Source: RYN-230 sp963711705 | Lineage (GTDB): Bacteria; Actinomycetota; Actinomycetes; Streptosporangiales; Streptosporangiaceae | Assembly: GCA_963711705.1 (NCBI GenBank) | Contig: CAVQFM010000011.1 | Span: forward strand, 1 to 64,000 | Length of the DNA stretch: 64,000 nucleotides | Direction: 5' to 3' | Shown: in pieces, positions 9,686-19,323 of the stretch | How positions within the stretch are numbered: the stretch's first letter is position 1 | Layout: the number at the start of each line of letters is the position of its first letter | The notes under the pieces: generated by a model | Databases searched by the model: none | What the model was told of the DNA's origin: nothing | Seen by the model: the letters and a program-made list of their open reading frames with translations, nothing else | Program-made: the position numbers and the translations under genes

Positions 9686-10318
9686 TCACTGACCTAACGA
9701 TGTGGGGCGGGTGTGCACCGGCCACCGGCCGATGACCACGTCGGCGAGGCAGGCGGCGGCTCCGAGGGCGAGCGCGTAGCGGGGTCCGGCGGCGTCGGAG
9801 ACGGCGCCGATGACCGGGGAGCCGATCAGCGTGGTGCCGACCAGCGCCATCGACCACAAGGTGGTGACCCGGCCCCGGTAACCGGGTTCGGAGGCGAGCT
9901 GAATGGTTGAGTTTCCCGTGGTCAGGAAAGTGATAGTGGCCGCGCCGACCAGGACGCAGGCAGCCACCGCGGTCGGCAACGTGGGAGCGAACGCGAGCAG
10001 ACCCACGGCGATCGCGTACGCGAGTGCAGCCCTGGTGAGTCTCGGCACTCCGGTACCCTCCGACCGCGCGGCGTACAAACCGCCCCCTACCGCCCCGGCG
10101 CCGAAGGCGCCGAGCAGCCAGCTGTACGTGGTACCAGTACCGTGGAATGTCTTGGTGGCCAGCAGCGGGAGGCTGACCTCGAACTCAAAGGTGAACGTGC
10201 CGATGAGCGCCATCATCAGCAGCGGCCGGGCGATCGCTGGCACGCGGGCCGCATAACGCAGCCCTTCCCGCAACTGGCCGCGGCGGCGGGGGGTGGGAGC
10301 AGGCAGGTTCCCTAGCAA
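9686..10318 (-). pseudogene. MFS transporter, C-terminal half only
   Basis: 210 aa covering roughly the last five or six membrane helices of an EntS-like major facilitator (RPLLMMALIGTFTFEFEVSLP..., LGAFGAGAVGGGLYAAR, GYRGRVTTLWSMALVG, DAAGPRYALALGAAA). A normal member is about 420 aa; the whole N-terminal bundle is missing. The 5' end runs into the start region of the convergently placed DHFR-like gene at about 10320, which suggests a deletion or recombination junction there. Function is unlikely. Confidence 0.7.
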
Positions 10319-10359
10319 GCACGGTCCCCAGACGACCCGAGACCATGGGAGTTCTGATC

Positions 10360-10938
10360 ATGCGGAAGCTGATAGCGACAGTGTTCAACTACTCGCTCGA
10401 CGGCTTTCTCGCCGACGAGGGCACCGAGTTTTGGACGTTCTGCTTCAGCCTGCCCGAAAACAGTGAGCCCGACGAGCCGGCGCACCTCGACTTTCTCCAG
10501 AGCGCGTAGGCGCACATCATGGGCCGCACCGCCTACGAGGCCATCGCCAGGTCCATGACAACAACGGCCACCGACCACCCGTTCGCCGGCATCCTGAACG
10601 CCGGGCGCAAGGTCGTCTTCTCCCGGACCCTGAAGACGGTCGACTGGGCCAACACCACCATCGCCGCTGGTGATACGGCCGAAGAGATCGACAAGCTCAG
10701 GCAAGGCGGCGACGGCTACATCGTGGTCTGGGGCGGCGTCAGCCTCTGGCGGTCGCTCATGCGGCTCGACCTGATCGACGAGCTCCACCTGAGCTTGTTC
10801 CCCTACGTTGCGGGTGAGGGCACCCGGCTGTTCGACGGCGTCCCCAAGTCCTACCAGCTCGACCTGATCTCCAGCACCGCCTCCAGCCACGGGATCCTCG
10901 AGCTGCAGTACCGCCGGCACCGCAGCCGGATGGGATGA
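10360..10938 (+). pseudogene. Dihydrofolate reductase / RibD C-terminal family gene with in-frame amber stop
   Basis: Reading from ATG 10360 gives MRKLIATVFNYSLDGFLAD..., the family start, then a TAG at 10507-10509, then AHIMGRTAYEAIARSM... to a TGA at 10936. Everything downstream is in frame and typical (VWGGVSLWRSLMRLDLIDELHLSLFPYVAGEGTRLF). A single change of TAG to CAG or GAG would restore a normal protein of about 190 aa. No frameshift is needed, so this is a clean nonsense mutation. The fold binds NADPH; the substrate is unknown. A second family member lies at 35687-36409. Confidence 0.8.
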
Positions 10939-10957
10939 TCACTGGGTGTGTTCGTGC

Positions 10958-11122
10958 TGGTGGGCGCAGGTGGGTTCGAACCACCGGCCCCTCGCTTGTA
11001 AGGCGCGCATCCCTGGTCGCGGGACGGCGCTGGGCGTCGCCTGATGTGCCTTCTACCTGCGGTGATACTGGCTGGCCGTGGCCTGATGGCGTCCGGCGCC
11101 GGTTACCGTTGGCTCTTGGTTT
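10958..11122 (-). repeat. Displaced tRNA-Val 3' half plus 120-bp flank (copy 1 of a 165-bp repeat)
   Basis: On the minus strand this ends ...CTTACAAGCGAGGGG, a T-arm GGTGG/TTCGAAC/CCACC, the acceptor strand TGCGCCC, then A and CCA, i.e. exactly the 3' half of a tRNA-Val(TAC) from the anticodon loop onward. No D-arm or 5' acceptor strand is present, so it is not a tRNA. The next about 120 bp continue with about 94% identity, without gaps, into the copy at 29005-29169 (I count 10 differences in 165). It is best read as an attachment-site scar plus the end of an integrated element. Confidence 0.75.
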
Positions 11123-11402
11123 TTTAGTTCCCGCTCCGGATCGGGGTGCACTGCTGGTCATCAGCGCGACGCACCGGCCGCTAGCGCGCAGAATTTCCCT
11201 GATCTGGCGCGTCGGCACACAGTCGAACGGCTAGTAAGGCGAGGCCGAGTACTCGGTGCCTTCGGTGACCTTCGCGCAGACGGTGACCGCCCCGGTCAGG
11301 CTCATGCCTGCTTGCGCGGAGCAGATGTCGGGAGGGAACGTCGCCATCGCCGCCACGCTTGGGGCGTTGGTGGCAGTACCGTTCTGCTCGCGCCACGCCG
11401 TT

Positions 11403-11684
11403 CTACTCACGCCGCGCTTTGATGAACCGCCTGCCCAGCCTCACCGCAGCCGACGAGCCGGCGAAGTTGGCCAGCGTGACCGCCGCGATCACCTCGGTTT
11501 TCAGTCCGGCGTGGTGACCCTGGAGCGCGGTCACGGTGATCGTGGTCGTGACCATCCCGGCCGGCCACATCAGGCAGTCCAGCAGCCCGGCTAGCAGCGC
11601 CCGGTTGCGGGCCTCAGCCTGGACCAGGAGCACGGCGAGGACGTTCTGCACCAGCATCGCGACGGCAGCCCAGACTGGAGACAC
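11403..11684 (-). CDS. Small conserved membrane protein, unknown function
   Basis: About 93 aa from a GTG at 11684; the same frame extends upstream to 11741. Two or three hydrophobic segments are seen (VWAAVAMLVQNVLAVLLV, LLAGLLDCLMWPAGMVTTTITV, VIAAVTLANFAGSSAAV), with a basic C-terminus (RLGRRFIKARRE). I recognise the general look of small phage/actinobacterial membrane proteins but cannot name a family. It follows the DMT-type remnant directly; the upstream stop (11692) lies seven bases before the GTG, so the two were probably one transcription unit. Confidence 0.5.
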   Translation of the reverse strand: MSPVWAAVAMLVQNVLAVLLVQAEARNRALLAGLLDCLMWPAGMVTTTITVTALQGHHAGLKTEVIAAVTLANFAGSSAAVRLGRRFIKARRE

Positions 11685-11691
11685 GGCGGCC

Positions 11692-11982
11692 TCAGTGCGG
11701 CTCAGATCCGGGCGTCTGCTGGCGTCCGAGCGCGACGGCACTCGCCACCAGGCACGCGAACGCCGCCAGCTGCAGGACGGCTCGTATCCCGTGCGGCAGC
11801 CTCTCGCCGAACGGCACGAACCCGGCCGTGATCGGGACCGCGTTGGTCATGATCGTCGCGGCCCCGGCGGCGGTCAGCCCGTCGCCCCGCTGATACGCGG
11901 ACTGCAGCACGCTGGTCCCGGCGGCGGAGGTCACGATGAGCGTGGCCAGCGCGGCCAGCCACAGTCCGCCGTAGCCAACCAC
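11692..11982 (-). pseudogene. DMT-superfamily permease remnant (C-terminal third)
   Basis: 96 aa with two or three hydrophobic helices and the end-of-protein pattern of EamA/DMT-type permeases: TSVLQSAYQRGDGLTAAGAA, MTNAVPITAGFVPFGERLP and a final helix LAAFACLVASAVALG. Complete members are about 280-300 aa, so the first two thirds are lost; upstream sequence (about 12000) has no matching frame. It lies between the small membrane genes of this minus-strand cluster. Confidence 0.55.
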
Positions 11983-12034
11983 CGCGGCGCCACCGGCGCC
12001 GGGTGATCCGGTGTCAGAGCCGATCGCCGCACAC

Positions 12035-12268
12035 TCATCGGCTGATGCGGCGAAGGCTGGCCCCGGTCGCGGCCACCGCGGCCAGCGGCGGCAGCCACCA
12101 CGCGGTCACGCCCGCGGTGTGCAGCAGCCAGGTCGCCACCAGCGCGGCCGCTACCGCGGCTGCGACGGTCCAGTCGTCGCCGATGATGAACTCGTACCAG
12201 AACTTTCCGAATGCCGCGAGCCCGCGAAGGCTCACGGTCCCTGCCCAGTTGAGCCAGGAAACGATCAT
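12035..12268 (-). CDS. Small membrane protein coupled to COG4280-like gene
   Basis: 77 aa from an ATG with a strong ribosome site (GAGGTG, four bases before the ATG) that overlaps the TGA of the preceding gene, so translation is coupled. One hydrophobic segment precedes an Asp-Asp-Trp motif (IIGDDWTVAAAVAAALVATWLL) and another follows (WWLPPLAAVAAT). This pattern is found in small actinobacterial inner-membrane proteins of unknown role. Its tight coupling to the 244-aa membrane protein suggests that the two act together. Confidence 0.6.
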   Translation of the reverse strand: MIVSWLNWAGTVSLRGLAAFGKFWYEFIIGDDWTVAAAVAAALVATWLLHTAGVTAWWLPPLAAVAATGASLRRISR

Positions 12269-12271
12269 GGT

Positions 12272-13006
12272 TCACCTCGCGCTTGCGTGAGCGAGCTGCC
12301 TGGCAGGCCGGGCATGCCGCCGCAGCCGGCCGATGTAGGCGGCGGCGGTGAGGGCGTACCAGGCGGCCAGGGCGATGATGGCCGGGTCTGCGCCGGGCCA
12401 GGTGATGCCAAGCCCCTCGGTCGCCCAGAAGGTGCCGAAGGCGGACAGCAGCGTGCCGACCAGGAGTTGCAGGGCGCTGCGCGGGATGCGTTCCACGGCC
12501 CGGCGGGCCAGCGCGCCGGCGCCGCCGATGACCACGAGGGCGGCGGCCGCGGCGAGGACCGCGGAGGGGAACGCCCGCACGGCCGCGCCGAAGGTGACGA
12601 CGATGATCGCGACTTCGAGGCCCTCGAGCAGGACACCCTTGAACGCCAAGAGCCACGCCGTCCAGTCCATGCCGTGGCTGGGGATGTCGTCGTCGGTTGC
12701 GGCCCGCGCGCCCATACCGCGGAAACCGTTGGCGGCGACCCGGCGGATCCCCTTTCGGAGCCACTGCAGGCCGAACACGAACAGCAGCGAGCCGACCACC
12801 AGCCGCAGCACGCCGATGGGCACGAGCGTCAGCGTCACGCCGAGCGCCAGGATGAGCGTCGCGAGGATGACCAGGCCGGAGGCGGCGCCAATCAAGGTTG
12901 ACCGCCAGCCGCGGATGGTGCCGACGCCGACCACGATGATCACCATCTCGATGATCTCGACGGCCGCGGCGAGGAACGTGGTGGTGAAGACCGCGGGATT
13001 GATCAT
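12272..13006 (-). CDS. COG4280-like integral membrane protein
   Basis: 244 aa, intact, with about six membrane helices and two copies of an acidic intramembrane motif: AAAVEIIEMVIIVVGVG near the N-terminus and LLEGLEVAIIVVTFG in the middle. This duplicated Glu-x-x-E architecture recalls FTR1/GDT1-type cation permeases, and the protein matches the predicted-membrane-protein group COG4280. A good ribosome site (GGAAAGGAG) precedes the ATG. It heads a minus-strand cluster of small membrane genes. A role in metal or cation handling is inference only. Confidence 0.65.
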   Translation of the reverse strand: MINPAVFTTTFLAAAVEIIEMVIIVVGVGTIRGWRSTLIGAASGLVILATLILALGVTLTLVPIGVLRLVVGSLLFVFGLQWLRKGIRRVAANGFRGMGARAATDDDIPSHGMDWTAWLLAFKGVLLEGLEVAIIVVTFGAAVRAFPSAVLAAAAALVVIGGAGALARRAVERIPRSALQLLVGTLLSAFGTFWATEGLGITWPGADPAIIALAAWYALTAAAYIGRLRRHARPARQLAHASAR

Positions 13007-13058
13007 GACGACGTCTCTCCTTTCCTGACACCCCTGGGGCCCGGGCGGCCGGATGTCG

Positions 13059-13301
13059 TCACGGCCACCACCCGTACAGGCGCCCCGCTGGCTGCCGGCG
13101 CGGATACCGGCTCGGCAGCGGGATGAAAACCGGGGACAGAGCGACCCACGGCCCGGTCACTGTGCCGAGTGCCGCGGCCGCCTGCGCGGCGGTGCCGCGC
13201 CCGATGGCCGGTAGCAGATATCTGGCCGTGGCCGGGCCGGCCTGGACGGCGGAGGGAGACCCGCCGCCGGCCTCTGGGCGGTAGGCGAGCGAAGTGGTCA
13301 T
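13059..13301 (-). CDS. Short hypothetical protein upstream of the COG4280-like gene
   Basis: 80 aa from an ATG at 13301 with AGGA ten bases upstream. The segment GTVTGPWVALSPVFI resembles one SPW-type repeat motif (Gly-x-Trp-x-x-x-Ser-Pro), after which the sequence becomes Arg/Pro-rich and ends (GRLYGWWP). This may be a truncated or frameshifted SPW-repeat membrane protein. It is co-oriented with the downstream membrane operon, 52 bases away. Confidence 0.35.
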   Translation of the reverse strand: MTTSLAYRPEAGGGSPSAVQAGPATARYLLPAIGRGTAAQAAAALGTVTGPWVALSPVFIPLPSRYPRRQPAGRLYGWWP

Positions 13302-13704
13302 GGTATGTGCGTCCTTTACGTGGACGGGCGATGACGGTCACCCGTGACTTGGTGGGCGGGCCTGCCCGCGAGGCAGGCGTTTGGCTGGTCTCGGCCTGAC
13401 AGGCTCGCTTGCGTCCTTGCCTGTGAGCCTCGGTCACGGCAAGGTGAGCCGGTGTACGCAAATCGGGGTGATTGGGCGCGCCGTCGCCCGTGTCCCGCCG
13501 CTTGCCGCCTGCATGCACCGGCTCAGGTGGTCGCACGAGAGATTCGCAGGCGCGGCGCGGCCGTGGCTCTGGCTGGTCCGGTCATCGGGTACCCGTACAT
13601 GCGGGTCCAGCTGGCCGTTCAGTCCCGGCGAATTGCTCGTGGAGCACCTGATACGCCGGGCGTTCTGATCCGGTTCACCGCGGTGCAGGCGGGCCGGGTG
13701 TGGG
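13302..13704. other. Intergenic, with one strong hairpin
   Basis: No gene is supported. A perfect 7-bp stem, GCCTGCC/GGCAGGC with a 5-base loop, lies at 13360-13378; it has no T-run, so a terminator role is uncertain. The region separates the end of the LAL regulator gene from the promoter side of the short gene at 13301. Confidence 0.4.
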
Positions 13705-16374
13705 TCAGCGTCGGCGTGGGGAGGGTGCGAGCAGGCCGAGGGCGCGGGGGCGCTCGACGGCCTCGCCGCGGCGGTGCGTGCCGAGCTTTGCGTAGAGCCT
13801 TTGCATATGCGTCTTGACGGTGTTCCTTGAGACGTACAGTTCGCTCGCGATTTCCGGCACCGACAGGTTGGTCGGCAGGTAGCGCAGCACCCGGATCTCG
13901 CTGTTGCTGAGCGGCTCGAGCGGCGGCTGCGCTGTGACGGGAGAGGGCTCGGGTATCCGTCCGGCGAGCACGCTGCGAATCTCGGCGATCAGGGATGCGT
14001 GGGCGGTGCGGTGCCGGGCATGACGCTCGAGCAGCCCTGGCGCGGGGTGCAACAGGAACGGCAAGAGGATGCCGTCGGGTTCGGCCAGATCGAGCGCGCG
14101 CTCCAGGGCGTGTTCGGCGGCGCCGACGTCACCGAGCGCGTCCCGGGCGATCGCCTCCAGCAGGTAAGACTGAACGTGCAAGGTGGGAGAGGTTACCGGA
14201 GTGGAACCGTCCAGGGCCGGCGCGAGCACGGTGGTCGCCGCGCGCGGGTCGTCTTGGGCGAGTCGCAGCGCTGCCACGGCAGTGCGGATTTCCCGGCGGT
14301 CGCGGTCCTGTTCGCCGAGGCCGGCGAGGGTCTGCTCGGCCTGCTCGGTCTCGCCGAGGCGCACCAGGGCCAGCAGCTGCCACGCTCGCGCCGCTGTAAG
14401 GAGGTATTGCGGTGCGGCGAGAAACCCGCCCAGCCGCTCGGCGGCCCGGAAGGCGGCCAGCGCGTCGGCGTCACGTCCGCGTGCCAGCTGGAGCAGCCCG
14501 CGGACGGAGTGGACCCTCACGCCCGCTGCGGGCTCGGCGTCCGGTCTGACGGTGCGCTCGGCGCGCTGGACCCAGGGCTCTGCCTCCTCCGGTCGCCCTT
14601 GCCCGGCCACCGCGCCTCCGAGTGTCTGGTAGGCGATGCTGGCGGCCGGCTCCTCGGTCCAGCCGTGCCGTTCGGCCAGCTCGACCGCCTGCCTGCCGCG
14701 CTCCGCCCCCCGCGTAAACGACCGCGAGACCTCAATCGCTGCTTGATACGTCAGGCCGGTGAACTCCAGATAGGGCCGCCCCGTCCGGCGCGCCAGCATG
14801 ACGCCATGGTCGAGGTGCGGCTCGGCCTCCTCGAACCGGGCCGTCCCGTACTCGGTGATGCCCAAGTTGATCAGCGCCAGCGCGCGCAGGTCCTCGCTCA
14901 GGCCGGTCGCGTCCGGGGCCTCGGATGCGGCCCGCAGCCGCCGCGCCTCCTCCGCCACCGCCGGGAGGTTGCCGCGTTGCCGGGCCAGCAACAGCCCGAC
15001 GACCTCGAGCAGGACCTGCACCCGCCCGCGCCGGTGAGTCGGCACCGATACCGACCCCAGTGCCGCCAGCCTCAGGTACCGCTCCGCCTCCTCCAACGAT
15101 CCCTGCGCCAGCTGGTCGGCTGCGGTCAGCGCCGCCAGCTCCGCATCTCCTGCCGGGGCTTCGGCGGGAAACCCGGCCAGAATCGCGTGCATGGTCGCGG
15201 CCTGCCCGTCCAGGTAAAGGCCCGGCCAGTGGTCGGCGAGGAGGCGGGCGGCCAGCTCCCAGTCCCGGGCGGCCTGAGCGTGGCGGACCGCCTCGACCGG
15301 GAACCCGTGCCCGGCGTACCACGCTGCGGCTGCCGTGTGCAGGGCGGGGACCTCGCCCGGGGCGGTGCGGCGCAGCTCCCGTTGCAGCAGGCCGGCGAAC
15401 AGCCGGTGGTAGCGGAACCAGGAGCGCGGCGCGTCCAATGCCACCACGAACGTGTTCGCCTCCTCCAGATCCTCCAAGACCCGCTCCCCGCCCGACCCTC
15501 GCGTCAACGCATTGGCCAGTGGGCCCGACACCCGCTCCAAGATCGAGGTCCGCAGCAGCAGCAGCCGCACCTCCTCGGTCTGCTGCTCCAGCACCTCGGC
15601 CAGGAGGTACTCCGCCACCGTCCGCTCGCTGCCGGAGAATTCCGCCGCGAACCGGTCCGGATCGTCGTGCCCGGCCAGCGACAGCGCCGCCAGCCGCAGC
15701 CCGGCCGCCCACCCGTCGGTCCGCTCGTACAACAAGGCCAGCGCGGGCTCGCCCAGCTCCACCCCCGCGGCCGCCAGCAGTTCCCGCGCCTCGGCCAGAC
15801 TGAACCGCAGGTCGGCCGCGCGGAGTTCGGTCAGCTCCCCTTCCAGCCGCAGCCGGTGCAGCCCCAGCCGCAGGTCGTGCCGGGTCACCAGCACCACCCG
15901 CAGCTCTGGCGGGACGCGCATCAGCAGGAGCTCGAGCTGGCGCAGCGTCTCTTCCGACCCCAGCTCATGCGCGTCGTCGAGCACCAGCCACACAGGGTCC
16001 GCCAGCGGAGCCAGGTCCTTCAGCAGCCGCTCGGTGATCGCCCACCCGTCCAGGTCCGGCGCCGCCGTCACCGGCCGTACCAGCGTCGACCCCGCCGACG
16101 TCTGGCGCAGCGCGCCGAGCACCGACAGCCAGAACCGCTGCGGATCCCGCTCGCCACGCCCCACGAGCACCCATGCCGTGCGGTCCCCAAGGCCCGCCGC
16201 GCCGATCCACGACCGCAGCAGCACCGTCTTCCCGCTGCCCGGCGGCGCCGACACTACGGTCACCCGGGCCGACGCCGCCAGCCGCTCGAACAGCCCGGGA
16301 CGGGAAACGACACCTCCCGCACTGGGACGGGCAAGGCGGCCGGCGCCGAAGCCCGATCCCTCGGCAGGCCCCAT
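13705..16374 (-). CDS. LAL-type (MalT-like) LuxR family transcriptional regulator
   Basis: 889 aa from the ATG at 16374 (the frame extends to 16560, but the extra 62 residues look non-coding). Near the N-terminus is Walker A SAPPGSGKTVLL (residues about 43-54), then PVWLVLDDAHEL as Walker B; a long helical TPR-like middle is rich in Ala, Glu and Arg; the C-terminus is a LuxR helix-turn-helix (SNSEIRVLRYLPTNLSVPEIASELYVS, then NTVKTHMQRLYAKLG). Such STAND-type regulators couple ligand binding and ATP to transcription activation. The gene is fully intact over 2.67 kb. The frame opposite is open for 809 codons but reads as a GC-driven shadow. Confidence 0.9.
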   Translation of the reverse strand: MGPAEGSGFGAGRLARPSAGGVVSRPGLFERLAASARVTVVSAPPGSGKTVLLRSWIGAAGLGDRTAWVLVGRGERDPQRFWLSVLGALRQTSAGSTLVRPVTAAPDLDGWAITERLLKDLAPLADPVWLVLDDAHELGSEETLRQLELLLMRVPPELRVVLVTRHDLRLGLHRLRLEGELTELRAADLRFSLAEARELLAAAGVELGEPALALLYERTDGWAAGLRLAALSLAGHDDPDRFAAEFSGSERTVAEYLLAEVLEQQTEEVRLLLLRTSILERVSGPLANALTRGSGGERVLEDLEEANTFVVALDAPRSWFRYHRLFAGLLQRELRRTAPGEVPALHTAAAAWYAGHGFPVEAVRHAQAARDWELAARLLADHWPGLYLDGQAATMHAILAGFPAEAPAGDAELAALTAADQLAQGSLEEAERYLRLAALGSVSVPTHRRGRVQVLLEVVGLLLARQRGNLPAVAEEARRLRAASEAPDATGLSEDLRALALINLGITEYGTARFEEAEPHLDHGVMLARRTGRPYLEFTGLTYQAAIEVSRSFTRGAERGRQAVELAERHGWTEEPAASIAYQTLGGAVAGQGRPEEAEPWVQRAERTVRPDAEPAAGVRVHSVRGLLQLARGRDADALAAFRAAERLGGFLAAPQYLLTAARAWQLLALVRLGETEQAEQTLAGLGEQDRDRREIRTAVAALRLAQDDPRAATTVLAPALDGSTPVTSPTLHVQSYLLEAIARDALGDVGAAEHALERALDLAEPDGILLPFLLHPAPGLLERHARHRTAHASLIAEIRSVLAGRIPEPSPVTAQPPLEPLSNSEIRVLRYLPTNLSVPEIASELYVSRNTVKTHMQRLYAKLGTHRRGEAVERPRALGLLAPSPRRR

Positions 16375-16896
16375 GGCCAGATCATCGCACGACCCCAGCC
16401 GGCAAGCACGGCGACGTCGGAAGCGTAGGCGAAGCTGCCCGATCAGGCCAGCCACTCCAGCGTCGCCCGCGCCGCACCAGCAGATCTCGGCTCCACCCGC
16501 AGCGGCAGTCAGCAAGTGCGAACTCGGCCACTTGGCCCGCCACTCGCCGGTGCCGCTCATTATCGTGCCCTAGACGTAGCCGAGCCCACAGACGCCGGAT
16601 CCGCAGCGGGCTATCCCAGACCGAGCCTCGCCACCGCTCTGCGACGGGGCTGGACTGGTATGGCCAGCGCCCAAGGAATGCCCGTCGCGACGAGAGCCTT
16701 CAGGCGCGCCGCGAGGCGCCCGCCGGAGTCCGGATGAGCCCGCTACGGCGGAGAGTCGTTCGTGCTGCTGGCTCCCAGCCGCGAGCCGATAAGCATCTGG
16801 CTGGAAAGTGCCGTTATCGGCGGGGGTGTACCTTCGGGTTCCCGCTCTGTGGGCCAGCGCCTCCTGCTTGGCTACAGGCCTTGGTCCTGGGGCCGG
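16375..16896. other. Intergenic between LAL regulator and multicopper oxidase
   Basis: About 520 bp with no supported gene. It contains the upstream region of the LAL gene; GC-rich short inverted repeats occur (for example around 16700) but nothing clearly regulatory can be called. Confidence 0.4.
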
Positions 16897-18673
16897 TCAG
16901 GCCATGAATGGCATGAGCTCGGCGGGCATGGTGACGAAGGGGCGCATCATGTCGCGGTCTTCGTGTTCGAGGATGTGGCAGTGGTACATGTACCGGCCGG
17001 CATAGGTGGTGAAGCGGACGGCGATTTCGGCGATCTCGCCGGGGTTGACGCGGACGGTGTCCTTGAGGCCGCGTTCGTTGTCGTCGATGGTGTGGCCTAG
17101 CTCGTCGCCGGGGTCGCGTTCGAGCGTGACGGTGGCGGTGATGGCGCGGTCTTCGATGCCGTGTTCGGGGATCTCATAGCGGATGGGGCGCCGGGAGAGG
17201 ACCTGGAACGGGTCGAGGTGGATGTGGATGGGGTGCGTGTCGCTGGTGAGGTTGATCAGCTGCCAGACCTCGTACCGGCCGAGTACCGGGAAGAAGGTCG
17301 TGGCGTCCTCGAAGTGGGCGGCGACGGCGCGGTAGCGGGTGGTCTGCTCGCCGTCGGTGACGGTGACGGCGGGCCCGGTGTAGTGGTCGCCGGCGGTCAC
17401 GAGCTCACGCATGGTGAGCATGTTGGGTTGGCCGTTGAGTTCGCGCTCGACGAGCGCGATCGTGCGCCGTGGCGCGCTGGCCAGCACGTCCGGTTCCGGC
17501 GGGCGGTAGTCGGTGGCGAGCTCGCCCGGGATCGTCTGGCGGGTGGCGGGGCCCGGAACGACGCGGAAGCGCATGACGTGCGGATAGGGCAGCATCCGGC
17601 CGGGATCGGCGGCGCCCTGGGCGCTGGCGGCGGGGAAGGGGGCGCCGTCGAAGGGCGCGGCGGCGGTGTTGACCAGCGTGAGCTCGCTGCCCGGCTCCAG
17701 GCCGGAGAAGTTGACGAGCAGGTCGGCGCGCTCGGCCGATGCGAGCACGAGCCCGTCGCCCGGCACGCGCGCGGGGGGTGCGGAGCAGCCCGTGGTCGGT
17801 GCCGATCTGGGTGATCCGGTGGAGTTCGGGTGCACCGTCGCGGAGCAGCACCAGCCGGTAGGTGCGGGCGTTGCAGCCGTTAAGGACGCGCAAGCGGTAG
17901 GTGGCCGGCTGCACCTGCAGCAGCGGCCAGACCTTGCCGTTGACCACGGTGAACGGCGGGAAGGCCTCCATCACCTCCGGGTCGGTCTTATGGACCAGCT
18001 GGCCGGTCAGCCGCCCGTCCTCGTCGACGCCGAAGTTGCGGTCCTGGATCAGCAGCGGCACCTCGAACGGCGGCCCCTCGGGCAGGCCCAGTTCGCGCTC
18101 GCGCTGGTCGCGGATGATCCACAGCCCGGCCAGCCCAGCGTAGACGCCGAACCTGGTGACGCCCATCACGTGGTCGTGGTACCACAGCAGCGCCGCCCGC
18201 TGGCCCATCGGGTAGCAGAAGACGGCGTCCTGGCCGGGCGCGACGAGGTTTTCGGCCCAGCCGTCATAGGACGCCGGGGTGAGCCCGCCGTGCAGGTGCA
18301 CGACGGCGTGACCGGCCAGTGCGGCCGCGTTCTGGTCGGGCGTGCCGCCGCTCAGACCCGGGACACACTGCACCGGCACGCCGCTGGTATCGGCTGCCTC
18401 CGGAGCGGTCGTCACGACCACCGGCAGTGTGCCATCCAGCTGGTTGCGCCACTGCACTACAACTGGCTGGCCGCGCTCGGCCTCGATCGTCGGGCCCGGG
18501 ACCGTCCCGTCGTAACCCCAGATCGCCGACTCAGGCAGGTCCCGGTGAAAACGGTGCGCACCAGCGCGAATCGGCACGGTCAGCTGGCCGTCCTGCCGGG
18601 CCGCGACCAGCCGCCGCGGCACCGGGAGGGCGTCGGCGAACGGGGCCAGCGGCGCGGCCAGGGTCGGGTTCAT
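16897..18673 (-). pseudogene. Multicopper oxidase (CotA/bilirubin oxidase type), one frameshift
   Basis: The N-terminal frame (to about 17780) has copper motifs VVHLHGG (His126, His128) and WYHDHVMG (His166, His168). The C-terminal frame (16897 to about 17790) has HPIHIHLDPFQVL and the T1/T3 motif HCHILEHEDRDMM. Together they form a complete three-domain oxidase of about 590 aa. The reading frame is lost in a run of six C's (plus-strand G's at 17773-17778); deleting one base joins HGLLRTP to ARVPGDGLVLA perfectly. No signal peptide is seen, as in CotA-like cytosolic or spore enzymes. This is either a recent inactivation or a homopolymer base-call error. Confidence 0.85.
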
Positions 18674-19323
18674 GCCCTGGCCCTACCCACTTTTGGCCGC
18701 GCTCTCTGGCCGCGAGGGCAGCAAGGCGGTGGTGGCGTCACAAGCGCGACGATCGCGGCGACCAGGAAAGCGGTCCGGCAGGCGCCAATCGGCTCTATGC
18801 GCTGAATGTGCCTGACATGCCCGGCATGACCACGCCGAGCGCCAGCGCGTATGGGTTCGCCGCCCATTGCACCGCGGGCGGCCATATCAGAGTCAGAGTC
18901 GCGCCCGCCCGACGGCAAAGAGAAGATTCCGCAGGCATAGTTGCCCGGGCAACCTGGGCCAGCCCCTCCCCGTCATGCCGGGTTATCCTGGCCCGCAAGC
19001 AGCGCACAGATCAACCAGCACTGCATCCTTGCAGCCCGTCGCACCAAGAAAAGCATCAACGCCAGAACGGCGGCTCGGCGCGCGGTTATCAAGAACTCGT
19101 CTTCCCGCTGGCAGACCCCAACGGCAGCCGACCAGGCAAGCGGTCGGACCGCATATTTATGCGTCACTAGTGCCGGAGGCGAACGCCGCAATTGCCGCTC
19201 TTCGCGCGCCGCAGGTCCGCTGGCTGTGTCCAGGCGACAGGCTGTCATGTTGGACCCGCATTGGGCGTGTGCCTGGCTGGCCTGTGTCGCCTTGGCTGGG
19301 GTCCACTGCCTATGGCGCGTCGT
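18674..19323. other. 650-bp gap without a convincing gene
   Basis: A minus-strand frame 18795-19007 ends with a hydrophobic stretch (TLIWPPAVQWAANPYALALGVV), but it has no recognisable family or ribosome site; it may be debris of a membrane protein. Nothing else is supported. Confidence 0.4.

Noticed and set aside
10958..11010. A functional tRNA gene at 10.96 kb (and likewise at 29.0 and 47.8 kb)
   Set aside because: Only the 3' half is present; no D arm or 5' acceptor strand can be folded upstream of the anticodon loop.
13360..13378. Rho-independent terminator
   Set aside because: Strong hairpin but no T-run in either direction.
13999..16428. 809-codon open frame opposite the LAL regulator
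   Set aside because: Composition is Arg/Gln/Pro/Gly-rich with no domain, and the opposite strand encodes a complete LAL protein; a typical high-GC shadow frame.
16897..18673. Programmed ribosomal frameshifting in the multicopper oxidase
   Set aside because: The shift is in a C6 run without a known slippery heptamer, pseudoknot or family precedent; mutation or a read error is simpler.
18795..19007. 70-aa membrane protein
   Set aside because: One hydrophobic stretch only, no ribosome site and no recognisable family; kept as a note in the gap entry.
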